64,000 nucleotides of DNA from Ceraceosorus guamensis (Eukaryota > Basidiomycota > Exobasidiomycetes > Ceraceosorales > Ceraceosoraceae). Shown here piece by piece: positions 23,301-36,800 of this stretch. Within the stretch, counting starts at the first letter, position 1, and every line of letters starts with the position of its first letter. The notes below the pieces were generated by a model. The model had not been told where the DNA came from. It ran no database searches and was given only the letters and a program-made list of their open reading frames with translations. The translations under genes were made by a program, and so were the position numbers. Location of the stretch: positions 62,001-126,000 of the forward strand of contig NW_020290033.1 in NCBI RefSeq assembly GCF_003144195.1, written 5' to 3'.

Positions 23301-26278
23301 AAGAGTGGCTCCACCTCCGGTTGGTCTCGGGCACGTCCTGTTCAAGTCAATGTAGAGCATCAGTCGCCGTTCTACGTGTTCCTCACCAAGACTACGCACC
23401 TCAGGAGCAAGGACAGAGCCCCATCCGACGCCTTGCGCGTCCTGCTCGTCCTGACCAGTGTAATCGTACCACGCCTTCGAATACCATTCGACAAAGCCAG
23501 TAGGAGTTGTCACCCAGACAAGCTGGGGCATGGCGTCGCACAGCTGCTTGAAGTAAGCATCACCCTGTTCCTGGATGTCTTCTTCGCGCTTAGCACGCTC
23601 GCCGGTGACGTCGCGGAAGGTGATCAGGCCGCCAATGTGCTCCCCGAAGCCTCCGTTGTCACGTATCGGCCGACCAGAGATCTCCATGACGATGCGGCGA
23701 CCAGTGAAAGGATTTTCGATACCCATGACTTTAGCAGCGGTCGGCTGCGCCAAAACTGTTGCGCGATAGATTGGGAACTCGCTTTCGGGGATAGGGTGCT
23801 CGAAGTTCTCGTCGTAGCAGTCCATATTCTCGGTGATCCACGTCAGATCGATTTCCGTGTTGACCACGTTAGGATCGAGCGTTGAATCGCCATCCTTCTT
23901 CTCTCTCTTGACTGGTTGCTGTCGTCTGAAAATGCTTAGCACATCATTCGCTGCACGATTCGTGATCATCGTAGTGCCTTCGCAGTTCAAGGCGAGCATG
24001 GGCACTTCGATTGTATGCAGGACACTTTCGCGTAGCATGTCCGCTTTGGTCAGGTGACCTCCCCCTGGACTGGAGCGCCTCTCCCCAGTTCGACTGAAAG
24101 CGCCATTGCGCAGTGGTCAGCTTCCACGGTTCGCGAGGAATGCAGTGCGCTAGACTCACACTGGCGCTATGGAGATTGTGAACATCGACTCGTGCGGGAG
24201 GTGGTGCGCTGACGCGCTAGCCAAAGCTTCGGAGCGACCGTTGGGCGGCGAGCTTTGGTCTTCAGCAGGGACGCTTTGAGGTGTTGTCCGGGGTGACAGT
24301 TGGGCGGCGCTAGACGCAGCGACAGCCTTGTCTGCTGAGGAAGCCTCTCGATTCAAAAAGGTATGGCCGCCATCAGCAGGCGAAAACATTTGGTCAGATG
24401 TTCCCTGTTCATGGTAGGATTCATGAAGCACGTTAGCGGCGAGATATCAAGACGATCCACTGCTCTGACAGGTACTCACCCATGCACTGATGCTGAGGTC
24501 GCACTGCAACGGCTGCTGCTCTTCCCCGGTGCGCATCAAAACTCGCGTCATCGTCGGACCTGTCCATTTTTCCACCGTTTGAGACTGCGCGGCGTGGCGA
24601 GGTGCCGATTTAAGCACACAATGCATAGATACCGTGCCATGCTAAGATCTGGGCTTGTTGACTTACTGCCTCGTTGAGAGCTAAAGTGAAGGTATTCCGA
24701 GATGTTGGCGCAACCAAGCTCTCAAACCGCTGCCCCGTGCAGGCCGGTGCGGCTACTCGAAGGAGCTGTCGAATCGCGGAAGGTCGGGTACATGTCAGGG
24801 GCCCTCGCGAAAGACATCTGTTCGAAACCGATCGGGGCTTTCAAAAATCGACTCACATGCTCAGCAGGTCGATTGCATAGTCGCACAGTGCGATTGTTGT
24901 CCAATACAATCAAAGGCAAGGGCGCAAAGTAGAGTGCACGAAGTGTCTCGTCGAGATCGAGCATCTCGAAAGAAGGAGCGCGAGGAACTGTAGAGCTTGC
25001 CCCGGCAGGAGGACTCGAATAGCTGCTGCTAGCGGGCGATGCGAAGTGAGCGCTGGTGACGTAGTTGCGGTCGGCGTAAACAGCCGGAGCTCCGCGAACG
25101 ACGCCTGTGTACGAAGGCGAGTCTCGACTGCCCGCGATCGAATGTCCGGGAGACCCAGCTCCGTGAAAGACTTGGTCAGGCGAGGAAGCCGAAGAAATTT
25201 GCGTGTAGCGACCAGGCGGCGAGGAAGCGAAGGCTTGCGCAGATTGCGGGGTCGGGTGTGCGCTATTTGCACTGGCACGCCCTCGCGAAGATCCGGTCTG
25301 AGTGGCGATGGCAGGCACCCCGCGCCTCGTACTTTGTGACGCTGCGGTTCCCGTTGGCTTCGCGCCGCTTGTAGCTGTGCTTGCGGAATCGGCAGCTGCT
25401 CTAAACGCAGCGTTCGCAGCAGCCGCACTAAATCCTCTGGAATGCGTCTGCGGGCTGGATTCCGAAATTTGCGGAGCGGACAGGCTGATCGAGCTTGACC
25501 GGCTGCCGTGCGTGTGTGCAGATGGTACCGCTGCTTCCTCACTGATTTGTGCTCTTGCTTGCTCTGATGGTGTCGCAGGGACGCGAAATTGGGGTGAAGC
25601 TATTGCCGCTTCGACTGCAGCAGCTACAGTGCGGGGCCGAGGGCCGGTCTGAGAAGCGACTCCCAAAAGGGCTGCCGCAGCAGCTGGATCGTGGAGTGCA
25701 GCGGTGGCAGGAGCAGAAAGCGGAGCGGAAGTGGCTTGCACCGACCCCGATGGATGCGTTGAGAGGCCAACAAGGGCGGAAATCGATGCAGTCTCTGACC
25801 CTTGAGAGGTGAAGCTCGCTACGCTGCCCCTCCTCTCGAAATCGAAGCTCGCCGTTCCGCTACTTCGCGGACTGCTGGCGTTGACTGCTGCGCGTCTGCT
25901 GGGAGAGAGGCCAGAGCGTCTGCGCTCGAATTTGGGTGGAATGGGCCTGACCGCTTGGTCAAGACCTTGGGGAGGTGGAGGAGTTACGCGCTTTTTCCTG
26001 CTCTCTTCCTGTCGCGCCCCGCCTGCAGGCGAGGGCTGTGATGCCCCTCCTCCAGACTGTCCACCAGCGCTGACACCGCGTGCGTGGCCGGTGGATGCTG
26101 TTCGTTGCGAAGCCTCTTCTTCAGGCCCTCCTTGAGATGAAGCCGGACGCTTGCGGGATGGCGACGTGGTGACTAGCCGGGTCGTAGAAGCGCTCGCTTC
26201 AGACGAGCGCTCTACGGGTGCAGCTCTTTGATGGACAGTGGTGGAGAAGTTGAATAGGAGAAGAGCGCTGCTGACAGC
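20314..26278 (-). CDS. Multi-PAS hybrid histidine kinase
   Basis: Exons about 26278-24857, 24765-24667, 24584-24480, 24404-24160, 24093-23400, 23337-23185, 23123-21515, 21444-21419, 21360-21214 and 21111-20314, at least 1,765 aa. The first block lacks any ATG near its 5' end and is closed by a TGA at 26281-26279, so a start exon further upstream is missing. Order: disordered Ser/Ala/Pro region; PAS ([14 protein letters not shown]); second PAS ([14 protein letters not shown]); third PAS with a PAC-like end ([13 protein letters not shown]); fourth PAS ([15 protein letters not shown]); HisKA with SHEIRTPI (His codon 22439-22437); HATPase with N, G1 and G2 boxes ([28 protein letters not shown]); receiver with LIAEDN, DCQMPEMDGYEA (Asp codon 21436-21434) and the final Lys (MNDYISK); long disordered tail. 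It is an intracellular two-component sensor feeding an HPt/response regulator relay. The signal is unknown. A Ser/Asn repeat tract interrupts the fourth PAS (22800-22855). Confidence 0.93.
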
Positions 26279-26281
26279 TCA

Positions 26282-28375
26282 CGAGCCTAGCGGTAGGGTG
26301 TGGTATTCAAAGAAGCCGATGGGTCGCTGGCGGATGTGCACGAATGTCTAGAGTCTGTGGCACAAAAGGATGGCGGTATGGCAAAGGTGGTGGTGGTAGG
26401 TCGTCGTAATCGCTCCTGGTCCAGGCAGATGCGACACGCAGAGAGACTTGCGATATTGAGGCTGGACGCTGCTTACTTCACTGGTAGTCGTGAGACTGAG
26501 CGGATGAGTGAATGAGCGAATGAATATTCTTGCTTGTAAGTAGCTGCGAAGGGAAATGAAGGCTGCTGGAGCCGAGCGCGTCGTTGGTCGGGCGCGCTCT
26601 GCACCGGTAGCTGTACGCAGCGATCTATGAGCCTCAACTCCGCTCGCTTGGCCTTGGTATAGGTGCTCACACTCGTGACTGAATAGCTGCTCTTCCGTGA
26701 CGCGTTTATTAATGTTTCCGTACAAGCCAGCTGCTGCTGCCGCTTGTTCCAAACAAGCGGATAGGGACCCTGCAAATGTATGACCTCTCTCTCCACGGTG
26801 CGACCACTGCAGAGATGTCTATAAAGCCAGACCGCTCCGTTCCGCGCGGGCTGTCACAATCACAATCGTGAATCACGAATGGTGAGTCAAAATTCATCTG
26901 GATCGCGTGAAGAAGCGCGTCTTACCCGCGCGGGTGATCCGGTCCGGTCCTTTCTTGAGACTCTTCGCATCAGTGACCGCTGTGGTCACCGAGTAGAGTG
27001 ACTGCTGTGACTGTAGCTGCTGCATGGGCCCTGCTGCAGGCTGCCTGCCCTCCTGGTCCATCCAGCACCGCATGCACGTATACGCGGCGTGACTCAAGTC
27101 ACATGCATGCAGCAGTGCTGTGAGTCGTGAGTGGCTAGGGGCTGCCACTTTGACTCCATGCAGTAACGCGAGCACTGCATGAGTGCTGCTGTCTCGCATC
27201 ACTCGTGTATGATGTCGGCATGGGCGGCAACGCCTGTAGCCTTGCCGAAGCGAGATCATGGGATGCCTTGCAGTTGCGAGTGCGAGTGTAATCATCCCCC
27301 CACAGCCCCAGCAGTGCACGGTATCGAGTCCTCATAGTCGCAGCGGACCTCTGTATCGACGATGGGACCTCATGCCATCTGGGAGGAGATTCTTGCGCTG
27401 CAGCACTGCGCGTCAACAAGCTCAACCGAACAGCTTAGGATCCGCGGCACCGCTGCAGTGTGGGACCTAGCAACTGGCAACATTCATCCCTCAGCAATCT
27501 ATGCATCTCGATGCAGGTGCGGTCGAGTGAGTGCAGCCCTTCAGTGAGTGTGGCGCCAGAAAGGCGAGAGCATTAGAAGAGCCACGAGTCTCCTCCACTG
27601 TACGGCCCGGTCGGAGTTGAGCCAGAAGCACATTTCAGATGCAAGCCACACCCTCCTCATCAGACAGACGCCTCCAGCATCCAATGACCCTCTCATTGAC
27701 TCAACTCAGCATGGTCACATAATTTGATGAGCTTAAAGAGCAGCGGAATATCCTTTTGGCGATATTCTTGTCTTTCAAGCCGCTGCGAGCCTGCGAGAGT
27801 TTTGAAGAAGAGAGAACAAGAAATCATGAGCGCCGGTCCTCCAGTACCTCAAGTGCTGCAGACGTGATGCTGGTCCACGGATCATCTTTATCGCCTGGGT
27901 ATGCCCAGCCGATCGCCGTCACATGGCCATACACATCGCAAATGTACCCAGCATCACATTGTTGATATCCGAAATCACACGGCATTCTTTCGCACGAGAA
28001 CGAAGGATGCTACAGTAGCCCAGAAGCAAATCACGAAAGGTATCCTTTGATGGAAGTACCGCAAGCTGGGGTAGGCTCCGCTCGGCGAACCTCGGTTCAG
28101 AGCAGCGGGCCAGACAGAGGGTCTAACGACACATAAAAGGCGGAGTGCGTTCATCGGATTCTGCGCCTTCCTGCGAGCCACTGCTCGGGGCAGACCCACG
28201 TCGGAGCCTCAACTCAGAACGGAAGCTTCAATTTCAACGGCGTATCAAAAGATCCAATTCATTACGCTCAAGTGGGGCGGAAGCTGTACAGTACATCAAC
28301 GATATAGCGCGCGCGATGCCAAGATGCACCGAGAAGGAAGTGGCCGGTCGGGACATCGATCGCCAAAAGTCGCCG
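26282..28375. other. Long 5' region of the histidine kinase and 3' flank of SMC1
   Basis: About 2.1 kb. The missing start exon(s) of the histidine kinase probably lie in 26280-26800. The word ACTCGTGACT is at 26671-26680 and AATCACGAAT at 26871-26880, the latter within AATCGTGAATCACGAAT. Between 27000 and 28300 there are only short frames without protein character. A CAG/CTG-rich patch occurs at about 27000-27045. No tRNA or repeat family recognised. Confidence 0.45.
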
Positions 28376-31300
28376 CTAGGCGTAGGCATCCAGATCGAGG
28401 GTCAAGCTTCTGGAGCTGTTGACATCTTGTTGGCGGTAGATGCCGCAAAGCGAGCTTGCTCTCTCGTACATGGAGGCCTTCAAGGAGATGACGATGAATT
28501 GAGTCTGATCCGAGGCGTGAGAACGAAGGTAGTTGGCTACTCTGCTGACGTTCGTCGAGTCGAGTGCGGCGTCCACCTCGTCCAGAATCCACAGAGGGGG
28601 CGCACGGAAGGTCGATATAGCGAAAAGCAGTGCGAGGGCACCAATCGTCTTCTCTCCTCCGGACAGGTCCGACATGTCTCGGAAGCGTTTCATTGGCGGC
28701 ATGATGTGGTAGCGCACACCCGAGAGGTAAGGTTCATCAGAGTCTTCAAGCGAGAGGTATGCAACACCACCCATAGGCGACGCCTTGCCTTTGGTGAGCT
28801 CCTTGTACGTCGAGTCGATGCGTTCAGAAATGTGAGAAAATGCAGCGTTGAAGAGGTCGCACCGCTTCTTCTTGATGCGGTTGAACTCGTCGCGAGCCTT
28901 TTGAGCATCATTTCTAGATCTTGCAAACTCCTTCTCCGTCTCCTTGAGCTTAGCCTCGGCATCATCTAGTCGCTCGATGGCCTTCATGTTGGGTTGCATC
29001 TGCTCGATCTGCGCAATAACATCGTCGATGCGTCCTTGAAGCTCTTTTGCCATATCCTCACCTCCGTCTGATTTCTCCTCGTCGTCGAGATCAGTAAAGT
29101 CAACTTCGATTCCGTAATCTGCCGCTTCGATCGCGCGCTGCGTGACATCCTCATCAATATCCATGGGAGCAAGATCCGGATTGTCTTCCAACGGAATGGA
29201 ACTCAGACTGCCTTGCTTGAGAGGCAGATCGATCTCCTCAAGTCGGCATCGGCGATAGATCGAAGAACGCTCTGCGCTAAGCTTCTCAATCACGTCATTG
29301 CATCTCGAAATTTCAGTCACTTTTGCGCCAAGGGTCTTGTTCGCCAGGATTTCGGCCTTCTTGGCTTCCGAAAGAGCCTTCAAGCGCTGCTGTTGCTGCT
29401 CGCGCAGCTCCGCCAGACGCTCGTTGACTTGCTCGATTCTCTCCTGCAGCTCCTGAATCTGCGCTTCCAATTCCTCTTTCTCGGCTTGTCGAGCTTGGAG
29501 GCGTTCAGCTTCCTTTGTGATGACTCTGCGGTTGAGCTCAAGTCGCTCTTCCGCGTCGCCCAACTGGCGTTCTTCGAATCTGATTTGGTGATCGAGTCGC
29601 TTCATTTGCTCCTCATACTCAAGACGCGCCTGGCTTTGTTGTTCCAGAACGCGCAATTGTCGTGCTTCGTACGCCCGGATATTGGGCACGCCGATTCGCT
29701 GACAGAAGGCTCCGAAGACTGCGTCATCTGCTCCTTCGACGGTATTCATCAGTCCAATTGCGCGATTCTCCGCGTCTTGTTGAGCCGTGCGAGCTTTGTT
29801 GAAACGCCCGGTCGTGTCTTTGATTTGAGAATTGATGATCTTGAGCTCATCGCGGGCGCCGTCAAGACGGCTGTTGACTTCGGTTAGCTCATCGCGCAGT
29901 GTGGACAGATCCGCCTCGCTGCGTTGCAGACTCGCGCGCAGGTCATCGTCTTGCGACAGCTCATACCGCTGCTTGCCGAGCTCCTTCAGTTCTGCCAGGC
30001 ATTGGTCTCGCTGACGGCTCAGTCCGTCAACCTCCCGCTCTTCCCATCGGTGCGTCCTTTCGCCAGCCGTCACACCACCGGTGATGTTGCCGCTTTTGTG
30101 GATCAAGGTTCCGTCTAGCGTGACCGCTTTGACTTCCACCTTCTTCTCGTAGCACACGAAGCGAGCGATAGGCATAGAGTCGCATACTACGGCATTACCG
30201 CACGCAAAATGCATCGCGCGCTCGACAGCGGCATCGAACTGCAGAACGTCTACCGCGAGACGTGCACCAGATGCGATATTTCTGAGGCGATCGTTGATTG
30301 GCTTGACTTGAATAGTGTCGAGTGGGATGAACGTGGCTTGACCAGCGCGCTGGCTTCGCAAGTATTCGATGCAGTCAATTGCTGTCTTTTCGTTGTCGAC
30401 GATTAGAGCATCATTGTTGCGCCCTAACACCGTGGAGATTGCTGTGTCGTACTTGCGCTGCACTGGCTTGCAGAGATCCGCAAGGCGGCCGTGAACACCC
30501 GGAAACATGCGAGCAAGGGCCGCATATGTCTCTTTCATGCGCATTTCTCTTTCTGTCTCCCTTGCGTCGCTACCGGCTTGCAACAGCTTGTTGATGCAGT
30601 CATGCAGCGTCTTGTTAAGCTCGTCCTCGCGCTTGACAATATCAGCGCGCTGCTTTTGGACGCGCGTCAACTCGTTTCTGGCTTCTTTCAAGCTTTTTTC
30701 GACTTGACGAGCACGCCCCTCCAGGGCCTGCTTCCGCTCCTTTTGGCTTTCGGAGGTCGTTTCTTGCTTCTCCTTGGCGCGCTGAAGCGCCTTCAGCTTT
30801 TCGTCGAGCTCATCAGCGGTAGCCTTGTTTGCGCGAATGTCTCGCGAAAGCGTCTCAAGCTGCTGCCTCTCCGCCGTAGCGCGTAAATTAGCCTGGGCTT
30901 TGAGTTCGTGATACTCGGCGAGCTCTTGGCCACTCAGCGCTTGACCTCTTTCTTGCGCTGCTCGCCGCTGCTCCTCGGCTGCCTCGTCTGCGGCCTCTTT
31001 AGCGGACTCGTGGTCTCGACGAAGTTTGGCAATTCGTGCAGTCAAGCGCTCTACGTCGCGCTCTACGCTAACACACAATTCCTCGGCATTTGTGCGTCTT
31101 CTATTTGAGTGGGCAATCTTCTCGTCGATGGCTCCAATGCTCGGCTGGAGAGCCTCTAGCTCGCGCTCTCGCTTGCGCAAGGAGCTTTCTTGCTTTACGA
31201 TGTCTTTGTCGAGTTGTGCGACCTCCTTGCGCGCCTGCTCAACATGAGTTTCTTCGTCACGTACCTGCTTCCTCAAGTGTGGAAGCTTGCTGCTTTCCGA

Positions 31301-32234
31301 ATCGATGGTCGAGGACGTTTGTTCAAGTTCCTCTTCGATGTGGTATAGTCGCCAGAGTATGTGCTGCAAAATGTGTGCGTCGCGCTCGCTTTGCAGACGC
31401 TCCCACTTTTCCGCTTCACTCTTTTGCTCTCGGTACGTCTTAAGCTCCCCATTGATACCCCTGCGCTTGTTGAATGAGTACGTCGACTGCTCAATTGCGC
31501 GATCTTGTGCGGCTTTGGCAGCCTCGTAAGCCTCCTTGTATTCCAAAGACCCCGAGATTTGATCAATCAGCCGGCTGAGCTCCTTTGGACCTTGCTGCGC
31601 GACAGCCTCGACGTCGCCTTGGAACACGAGGAAGTTTTTCGCCTTGACGAGGATGTTGAAGGACCGCAGTCGATCGTTGTAGCTGTTCCAAGAGTGCACT
31701 TTGTTGTTGACGCGGTACTCTGATGCGCCCGAAGATGTGATGCTACGCGGGTGACCGAAAGGCGTGAGCGTTGAGTGCGCCGCATATACCGGTACACTCG
31801 GTGACGAGACTCACTTTCGTGTGAAGCGCCACTCTGCGCCTTGTCTGTCTCTGTACACCGCGCTCACGCTCGCTTTGCCAGCCGTCCCTTCTCCTTCGTC
31901 TTCCTCATCAGAACCTAGAGCGTCGGCCTCTTCATCGCCTTCTTCGCGAGCCATCTTTCTTCCGCGGTATATGAGATCTTTCAGCTGGCTCGACCTGAGC
32001 TGCGCCGACTTTACACCAAGGACGAAGGACACCGCGTCCATTAGGTTCGATTTGCCACTTCCATTGGGCCCGACTTTGCAGCACGAGGCAAGCACAATTT
32101 CAGTAGGGAAGTCAACAGCGCTCTCGAACACGTCCCGCGCACTCACTGATGGCTGTGAAGCTATTGAAAGGACCGATGATCTGCTTGCCCCGATACGACT
32201 TGAAATTCTCGACTTCAAGTTGAATCAGCGGCAT
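28376..32234 (-). CDS. SMC1: Cohesin subunit Smc1
   Basis: Exons 32234-32147, 32073-31815 and 31742-28376, 1,237 aa. The ATP-binding head starts [16 protein letters not shown], with Walker [17 protein letters not shown] and a following acidic loop ([20 protein letters not shown]) typical of Smc1 but here long. Coiled coil runs about residues 200-520, the hinge is at about 525-670 ([12 protein letters not shown], then [11 protein letters not shown]), and the second coiled coil reaches about 1,060. The C-terminal head has [17 protein letters not shown] (signature), [12 protein letters not shown] (Walker B) and [18 protein letters not shown]. Smc1-type details ([28 protein letters not shown]) separate it from Smc2-4. 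With Smc3 and a kleisin it forms the ring that holds sister chromatids. Intron 1 splits the Walker A Gly codon region. All catalytic motifs are intact, and the last exon of 3.4 kb is unbroken. Confidence 0.98.
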
Positions 32235-33129
32235 CTCGAGCGGCTAAGCTAGGCCCCGAAGCCTTGTTGGATGCGTGAGCGCGTTGAGAAAAGGTGATCG
32301 CCTTGCAGGAGTTGATCAAAGCGACGAATCTAAATGTGTGCACTCGTGAAGAGTAACACAGGTGACCTGAGGTCAGCAGCTTTGAGCAGCGCTTTGAGGC
32401 GCCAGCACCTGGAGCGGCACGGCGTGGAGAGAGTTGGTATCGGGGCAAGGCCAATTGATACAGTAGCTGCGGTCAGGCTTGACGGGGAGGGGCTTGCTGT
32501 GGGTGTCGTGAGGAGCTTCGCAGCTGGATATGAAAGAGCAGCTCCTGCATGTTGGGATGGTGCTGCTGCTGGTGCGTTGAACATCGCCGGTGCGCTTGCA
32601 AACGCGTCAATTACGGCTGATTACAACACGCGGCGCGGCGCGTCGCGGCAGCGCCTCAGCAGCAGCACCGCGCCGCGCGAACATGCTGCAAGCGCATCGA
32701 TCCCGATCTCATCGCTGCGCGCAAGGCTGCAAAAATCAAAAAGCGCGACTCGACCGTCGCGGGGCCGCTTAGGCGCTATACTGTAGCTGCGCACGCGAGG
32801 TGCGTGGATGGATGGTGGCAGCGTCGCGTGGATCTCGCGCGTCTCGCAATCAGCAGCATACGCGCTCATTCCAACAGGTACGGCACCGTACATGGTATGC
32901 TCAGCCTTGCCTAACAGCATCCCAAAAGAAGCTTTCCACAACCCGACCTTTTGCGGCAGGGTGACCTTAGACGCAAATCGTACTCGCGCGCTTCTGACAA
33001 GGTTTCTACCCGATCTCGCGGGCCCCTCACTGTGCAGAGCTCTTACCTTAGAACGCCCAGCAAGCCCCGACTCGCGTGCGACATCCGCGCGCTTCAAGCA
33101 TCCTCTGCATCAGCTAGCCGCTCTGCACC
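32235..33129. promoter_or_regulatory. Divergent promoter region of SMC1 and the RSC4-like gene
   Basis: 895 bp between two start codons. GC-rich, with several short frames on both strands (for example plus 32334-32786) that lack recognisable protein character. A GCGCGGCGCG-type inverted cluster lies at about 32628-32680 (gcggcgcggcgcgtcgcggc...cgcgccgcgcg). No TATA box seen. Confidence 0.5.
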
Positions 33130-36100
33130 ATGCGCACCGGCGATGGGCACGACGCCGCCAAGCTTTCCGCCATCAATGTGAGTGTATGCTTCCACCTTTG
33201 CATCCTATGAGTGTAAGCGCGGCGATGCTCGTGGGGACACAAACTATATTGAAGGATGGGATGGGGCGGCGACCGTACCTGGTCCTGAGAGCAGACAAAC
33301 TCGAGAGAATGCACGAAGTCACAAGTGCTCAAAGTTCTCCGGACGCGGGCTTTCGTCTAAGCTCAGCTTGCAGCATTGCACGCCCGCGTCTACCTGCTCT
33401 GTCGACCCCTCCGCACCAAGACATCCGGAGTGGGGCTTAGCAATCCATCTCCGACAATCCTCGCCATGGAACTTCGATCTCGATGCCACAAAGCTGGGAA
33501 TCGTGTCCGCTTTCCAAGGTTGATGGTGCAGCTGCACCTATCTGCTTCTTGGCTGACCCGGACCTACCACGCTTCCACAGATTCTGGAAGGGGGCCGAAA
33601 GAGACAGCGCGTGAGCGCTAGGGAAAGTCCCAGTACCCCCATCAATCCTAGGACCGCATCCCCAGCGCTGCGGGCAGAGGACATTACCAAGGCGGGATAT
33701 CAGATTCTGGATGTCTTGCTCCATCGCATCGATCCCGAGTAAGTGTTCGTAGGACTCTGGCGTAGTGAAGACCGCTCGATGCAATATCGCAAGGCTGATC
33801 ATAAACGTTGTTCGGATGCGCAGAGATGAGACCCTTTTGGCAGCGCCGTTCATGGAGCTGCCCTCGGCGTCTGATTACCCGGACTACTACCAAACGATCA
33901 GGCATCCCATCAGCCTGTACATCATCGAGGAGCGGCTGGAGCGAGGCAGGTACAGCGAGGTTTCCGATCTTAAGCGAGACCTCGAGATGGTGTGCAACAA
34001 CGCCAAGCGCTACAATATGAGGGACACCCCAATCTGGACCAAGGCAAAGCACCTACACGTGAGCAAAGCTTTGCGAATGAAATCTGACTCGCTGGATGGA
34101 CACGAAGGCTCAAAGGCTCACCACGCGCATTCACTCAGGCTCTAATTAAGGACGCGTACAGTGACGTTATAGAGCTTGGCCGGTGTTCCTCACCGCTTGG
34201 TGGCCCTGCATCGCCGTCGCAGTCACGACTGGCCCTGTCACAGCAGCCCGGAGGTCTGGCAGCCCTTCGTCCGGCCGGCTCTGGTGAGATCGCGGCAGAT
34301 GCAGACGGAGAGGCAGAGAGCGAGGGAGATGAAGATGCGGAAGGCGAGAGCGAGACGGAGATCGTCAAGGAGCCAACGTCGATGAGGATCCGGATCAAAG
34401 GTGCGCTGGGTCGGAAAATGCCGAATGAGGAGCGGCTTGCGCGCCCGGAAGGAGGCGAGGCTGTTTCGAGTGGAGGCAAGTCGCTGAAGGACGCTTTCAA
34501 GGAAGTCATTGCCGATCTCAATGCTGCAGTATCAGCAGAGTGAGTCGGCGTACTGGCAGAAGAGAACACCAACTTTTGAAGGCTGATTTGCCCCCCTATA
34601 CTACTAGAGGAACCCCTTTGACAGACTTTTTTACAGAGTTGCCTTCCAAAAAAGACTATCCTGACTACTATCAGCTGATTCCACAACCGATATCGATGTT
34701 CGAAATCGAGGTCAGTGCGCCTCAAATCGCTCAATCGTTCTGCGGTGCTGACAGCATTCCTCGCCCTCACGCGCAGAACAAGATCAACGCCGGAGCCTAT
34801 CGTAGTCTACATTCAATGATTGGGGACCTTCGTAGCATGCTTGACAACGCGCAGACATACAACGAGGATGATAGCGAGGTGTACGAGGATGCTGCTCAAA
34901 TACGGGTAAGAGGGCAGTTCTTCGACTCAGCAGGAGGCGTGAATTGACATCGAGCCCATCAACACGACCGTAGACTTATCTGGAAAAGACTGCAATACCG
35001 AAATTGTATGCACAAGGATTCACGTTGGACCCTGCTGATGAGCGCCAATCAGCGCGAGCACCGGAGAACATCAGCCGCGCAGCCGCATTGGCCCAGGCAG
35101 ACACAGCAAAGCGCGCAATGACAAGGCAACCGGTGGCACTTGCAGCCCTCAAGAGCAACCCAGGAGACGCTGGTTCATCCAAGGCGAAGCTCAAAGTCAA
35201 ACTGAAGCGGTCCCAAGAAAGAGACGCCAACACCAGCAGTCCTGTAGCTGCTGCAAGCGCAATCACAGGAGAGACTGCTCCTCAAGCGCCAACGGTCGAG
35301 TCAGCACGACCTCCTTTGACGTCAGCGGTTCCACAACAGCCAAGCTTGCGCCCCGAAGCCGTGCGACAGGGCAATGTGCCCACCCGTTCGGACGAGCAGA
35401 GTCCAGCTCCTCGCGGGCCTTTGAATCAGTCTGGCAGTCCACCAACTGCTACTATGCAGCCGAACGGCCTTTGGTCACCTGTTCCAATCGTGCCGCCAGA
35501 CGCGGGACGGCGCGCGAGCGGATATTTCGACAGCGCGGCTACACCTGCACTTGTCAGCAATGGACGCTCCGGGCCATCTGCTTCACCGGGCGCTGCACCC
35601 CATCCTGGGGGTCATCAGGGTGGCACGATGCAGCGCGGCCTAGCAGGAGTGACATCACCAGGTAGCGTGCGCCATCAAGCTGCGCCTGCTTCTCCAGCGG
35701 TCCGACATGGCGCCTTGTCCTCAATGAGCCATGTCGGACCAATGCAGCGCCCGGCTGAGAATTACGATCGGCCTTTGCCCTTCAGAGGGAGCTCCGCGCA
35801 CATGTCCCCGTCCGAGAGGTTCCAGCCTGTGCCCCCACCTCCGACAGCTCGGGCACAGGTGACGACATCAGGAATGCCAGCTCGTTCTGGATTCGACTCA
35901 CCATACGCGCATCCTCTGGCCCAGATCTCTCAGCCAGCACGCAGTCAGAGTCATGCACCTCCCTGGGCGGCTAGTGCCCTGGCGTCGGGAGCTGGCACGG
36001 GGGCACACCCCTCTTTGCCGCCTGCGCAACACTCGGCAGGGCAGCCTCGAATAAGAAATCAGCGATTAGGCGCACCGCCTATCAGCGCTCTATTGCCGCC

Positions 36101-36800
36101 GGCCGTTCGTGGCATAAAACGACCTGCAGCAGCTCACTTGGTCGCTGTTGAGGTGACGAGCGACTTGGACAAGCCAGTCAGACTGTCGCTGAACAACGAC
36201 GTAACTCGTCTTCACAGTATCACAGTTCCTCCCAGTACTCAATCCGTCAGACTCAGCTTTGCCTTTAATGGAGCCGTGCCTCAGAACATCGACGATGAAG
36301 CCGATATCGACGGGGTAGATGAGAGCAGCAGCTCTCCAGTCGTCACGAAAGGAGATCCGCGAAGGGATACTACCGCAAGTCAGACCGCGGAGCACGTCAG
36401 CACGGACAGTCCCGCTGCTGGCACATGGCGGACTACAATCCGATTGAATGGTGCTCGCGTGCCATCTGCCAAGGAAGCGCAAGCGCTATCGGAGTCGTTG
36501 ACAACATTTCGTAGTCAGTCGACGGCAACAGGGGGCGCAGGTGTCCTTCACGATGCGCCTCGTCTTTCTTTCATCGAGATAGATGCCGTTGACGAAAGGG
36601 TCGTGAGGCTTCAGTCTTTGCAGAAGGGCACGAGCATGCTGGAAGTTATCGTCACGCCCACGCCCTCATGTCCTGCTCTTCAGGCCATCTTGGATGGTGT
36701 TGCTCGGGAACCGGAAGATGTCACCGAGGCAGAAAAAGAGCTTGCTAGAGATGCACTTGCTCTCGACGAGCGTTACCGCATCTTCATCACCCGTGCTTGA
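33130..36800 (+). CDS. Tandem bromodomain protein, RSC4-like chromatin remodelling subunit
   Basis: Exons 33130-33177, 33581-33738, 33824-34058, 34139-34539, 34608-34710, 34777-34905 and 34974-36800, 966 aa. Bromodomain 1 (about residues 50-150) has PFMELPSASDYPDYY, HPISLYIIEERLE and MVCNNAKRYN with the acetyl-lysine-binding Asn. Bromodomain 2 (about 285-375) has FFTELPSKKDYPDYYQLI, QPISMFEIE and MLDNAQTYNEDDSEVYEDA. A short TYLEKTAIPKLYA helix follows, then a 350-residue Pro/Ser/Ala-rich linker and a C-terminal folded region (HLVAVEVTSDLDKPVRLSLNN... to the end). Two bromodomains plus this C-terminal domain is the layout of Rsc4 in the SWI/SNF-class RSC remodeller. The first exon (16 aa) and its 403-nt intron are the least certain part, though phase and splice sites fit. 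The intron inside bromodomain 2 uses a GTCAGT donor. Confidence 0.87.

Noticed and set aside
23220-23885. 221-codon plus-strand frame
   Set aside because: Antisense to PAS-domain exons of the histidine kinase.
27000-28300. Candidate tRNA or small RNA gene in the spacer
   Set aside because: No A-box/B-box pair or cloverleaf seen; similar checks of other spacers by eye were also negative, though a covariance search was not possible.
29213-29887. Long plus-strand open frame (224 codons) inside SMC1
   Set aside because: Antisense shadow of the coiled-coil region; Leu-rich translation comes from Glu/Lys/Gln codons on the other strand.
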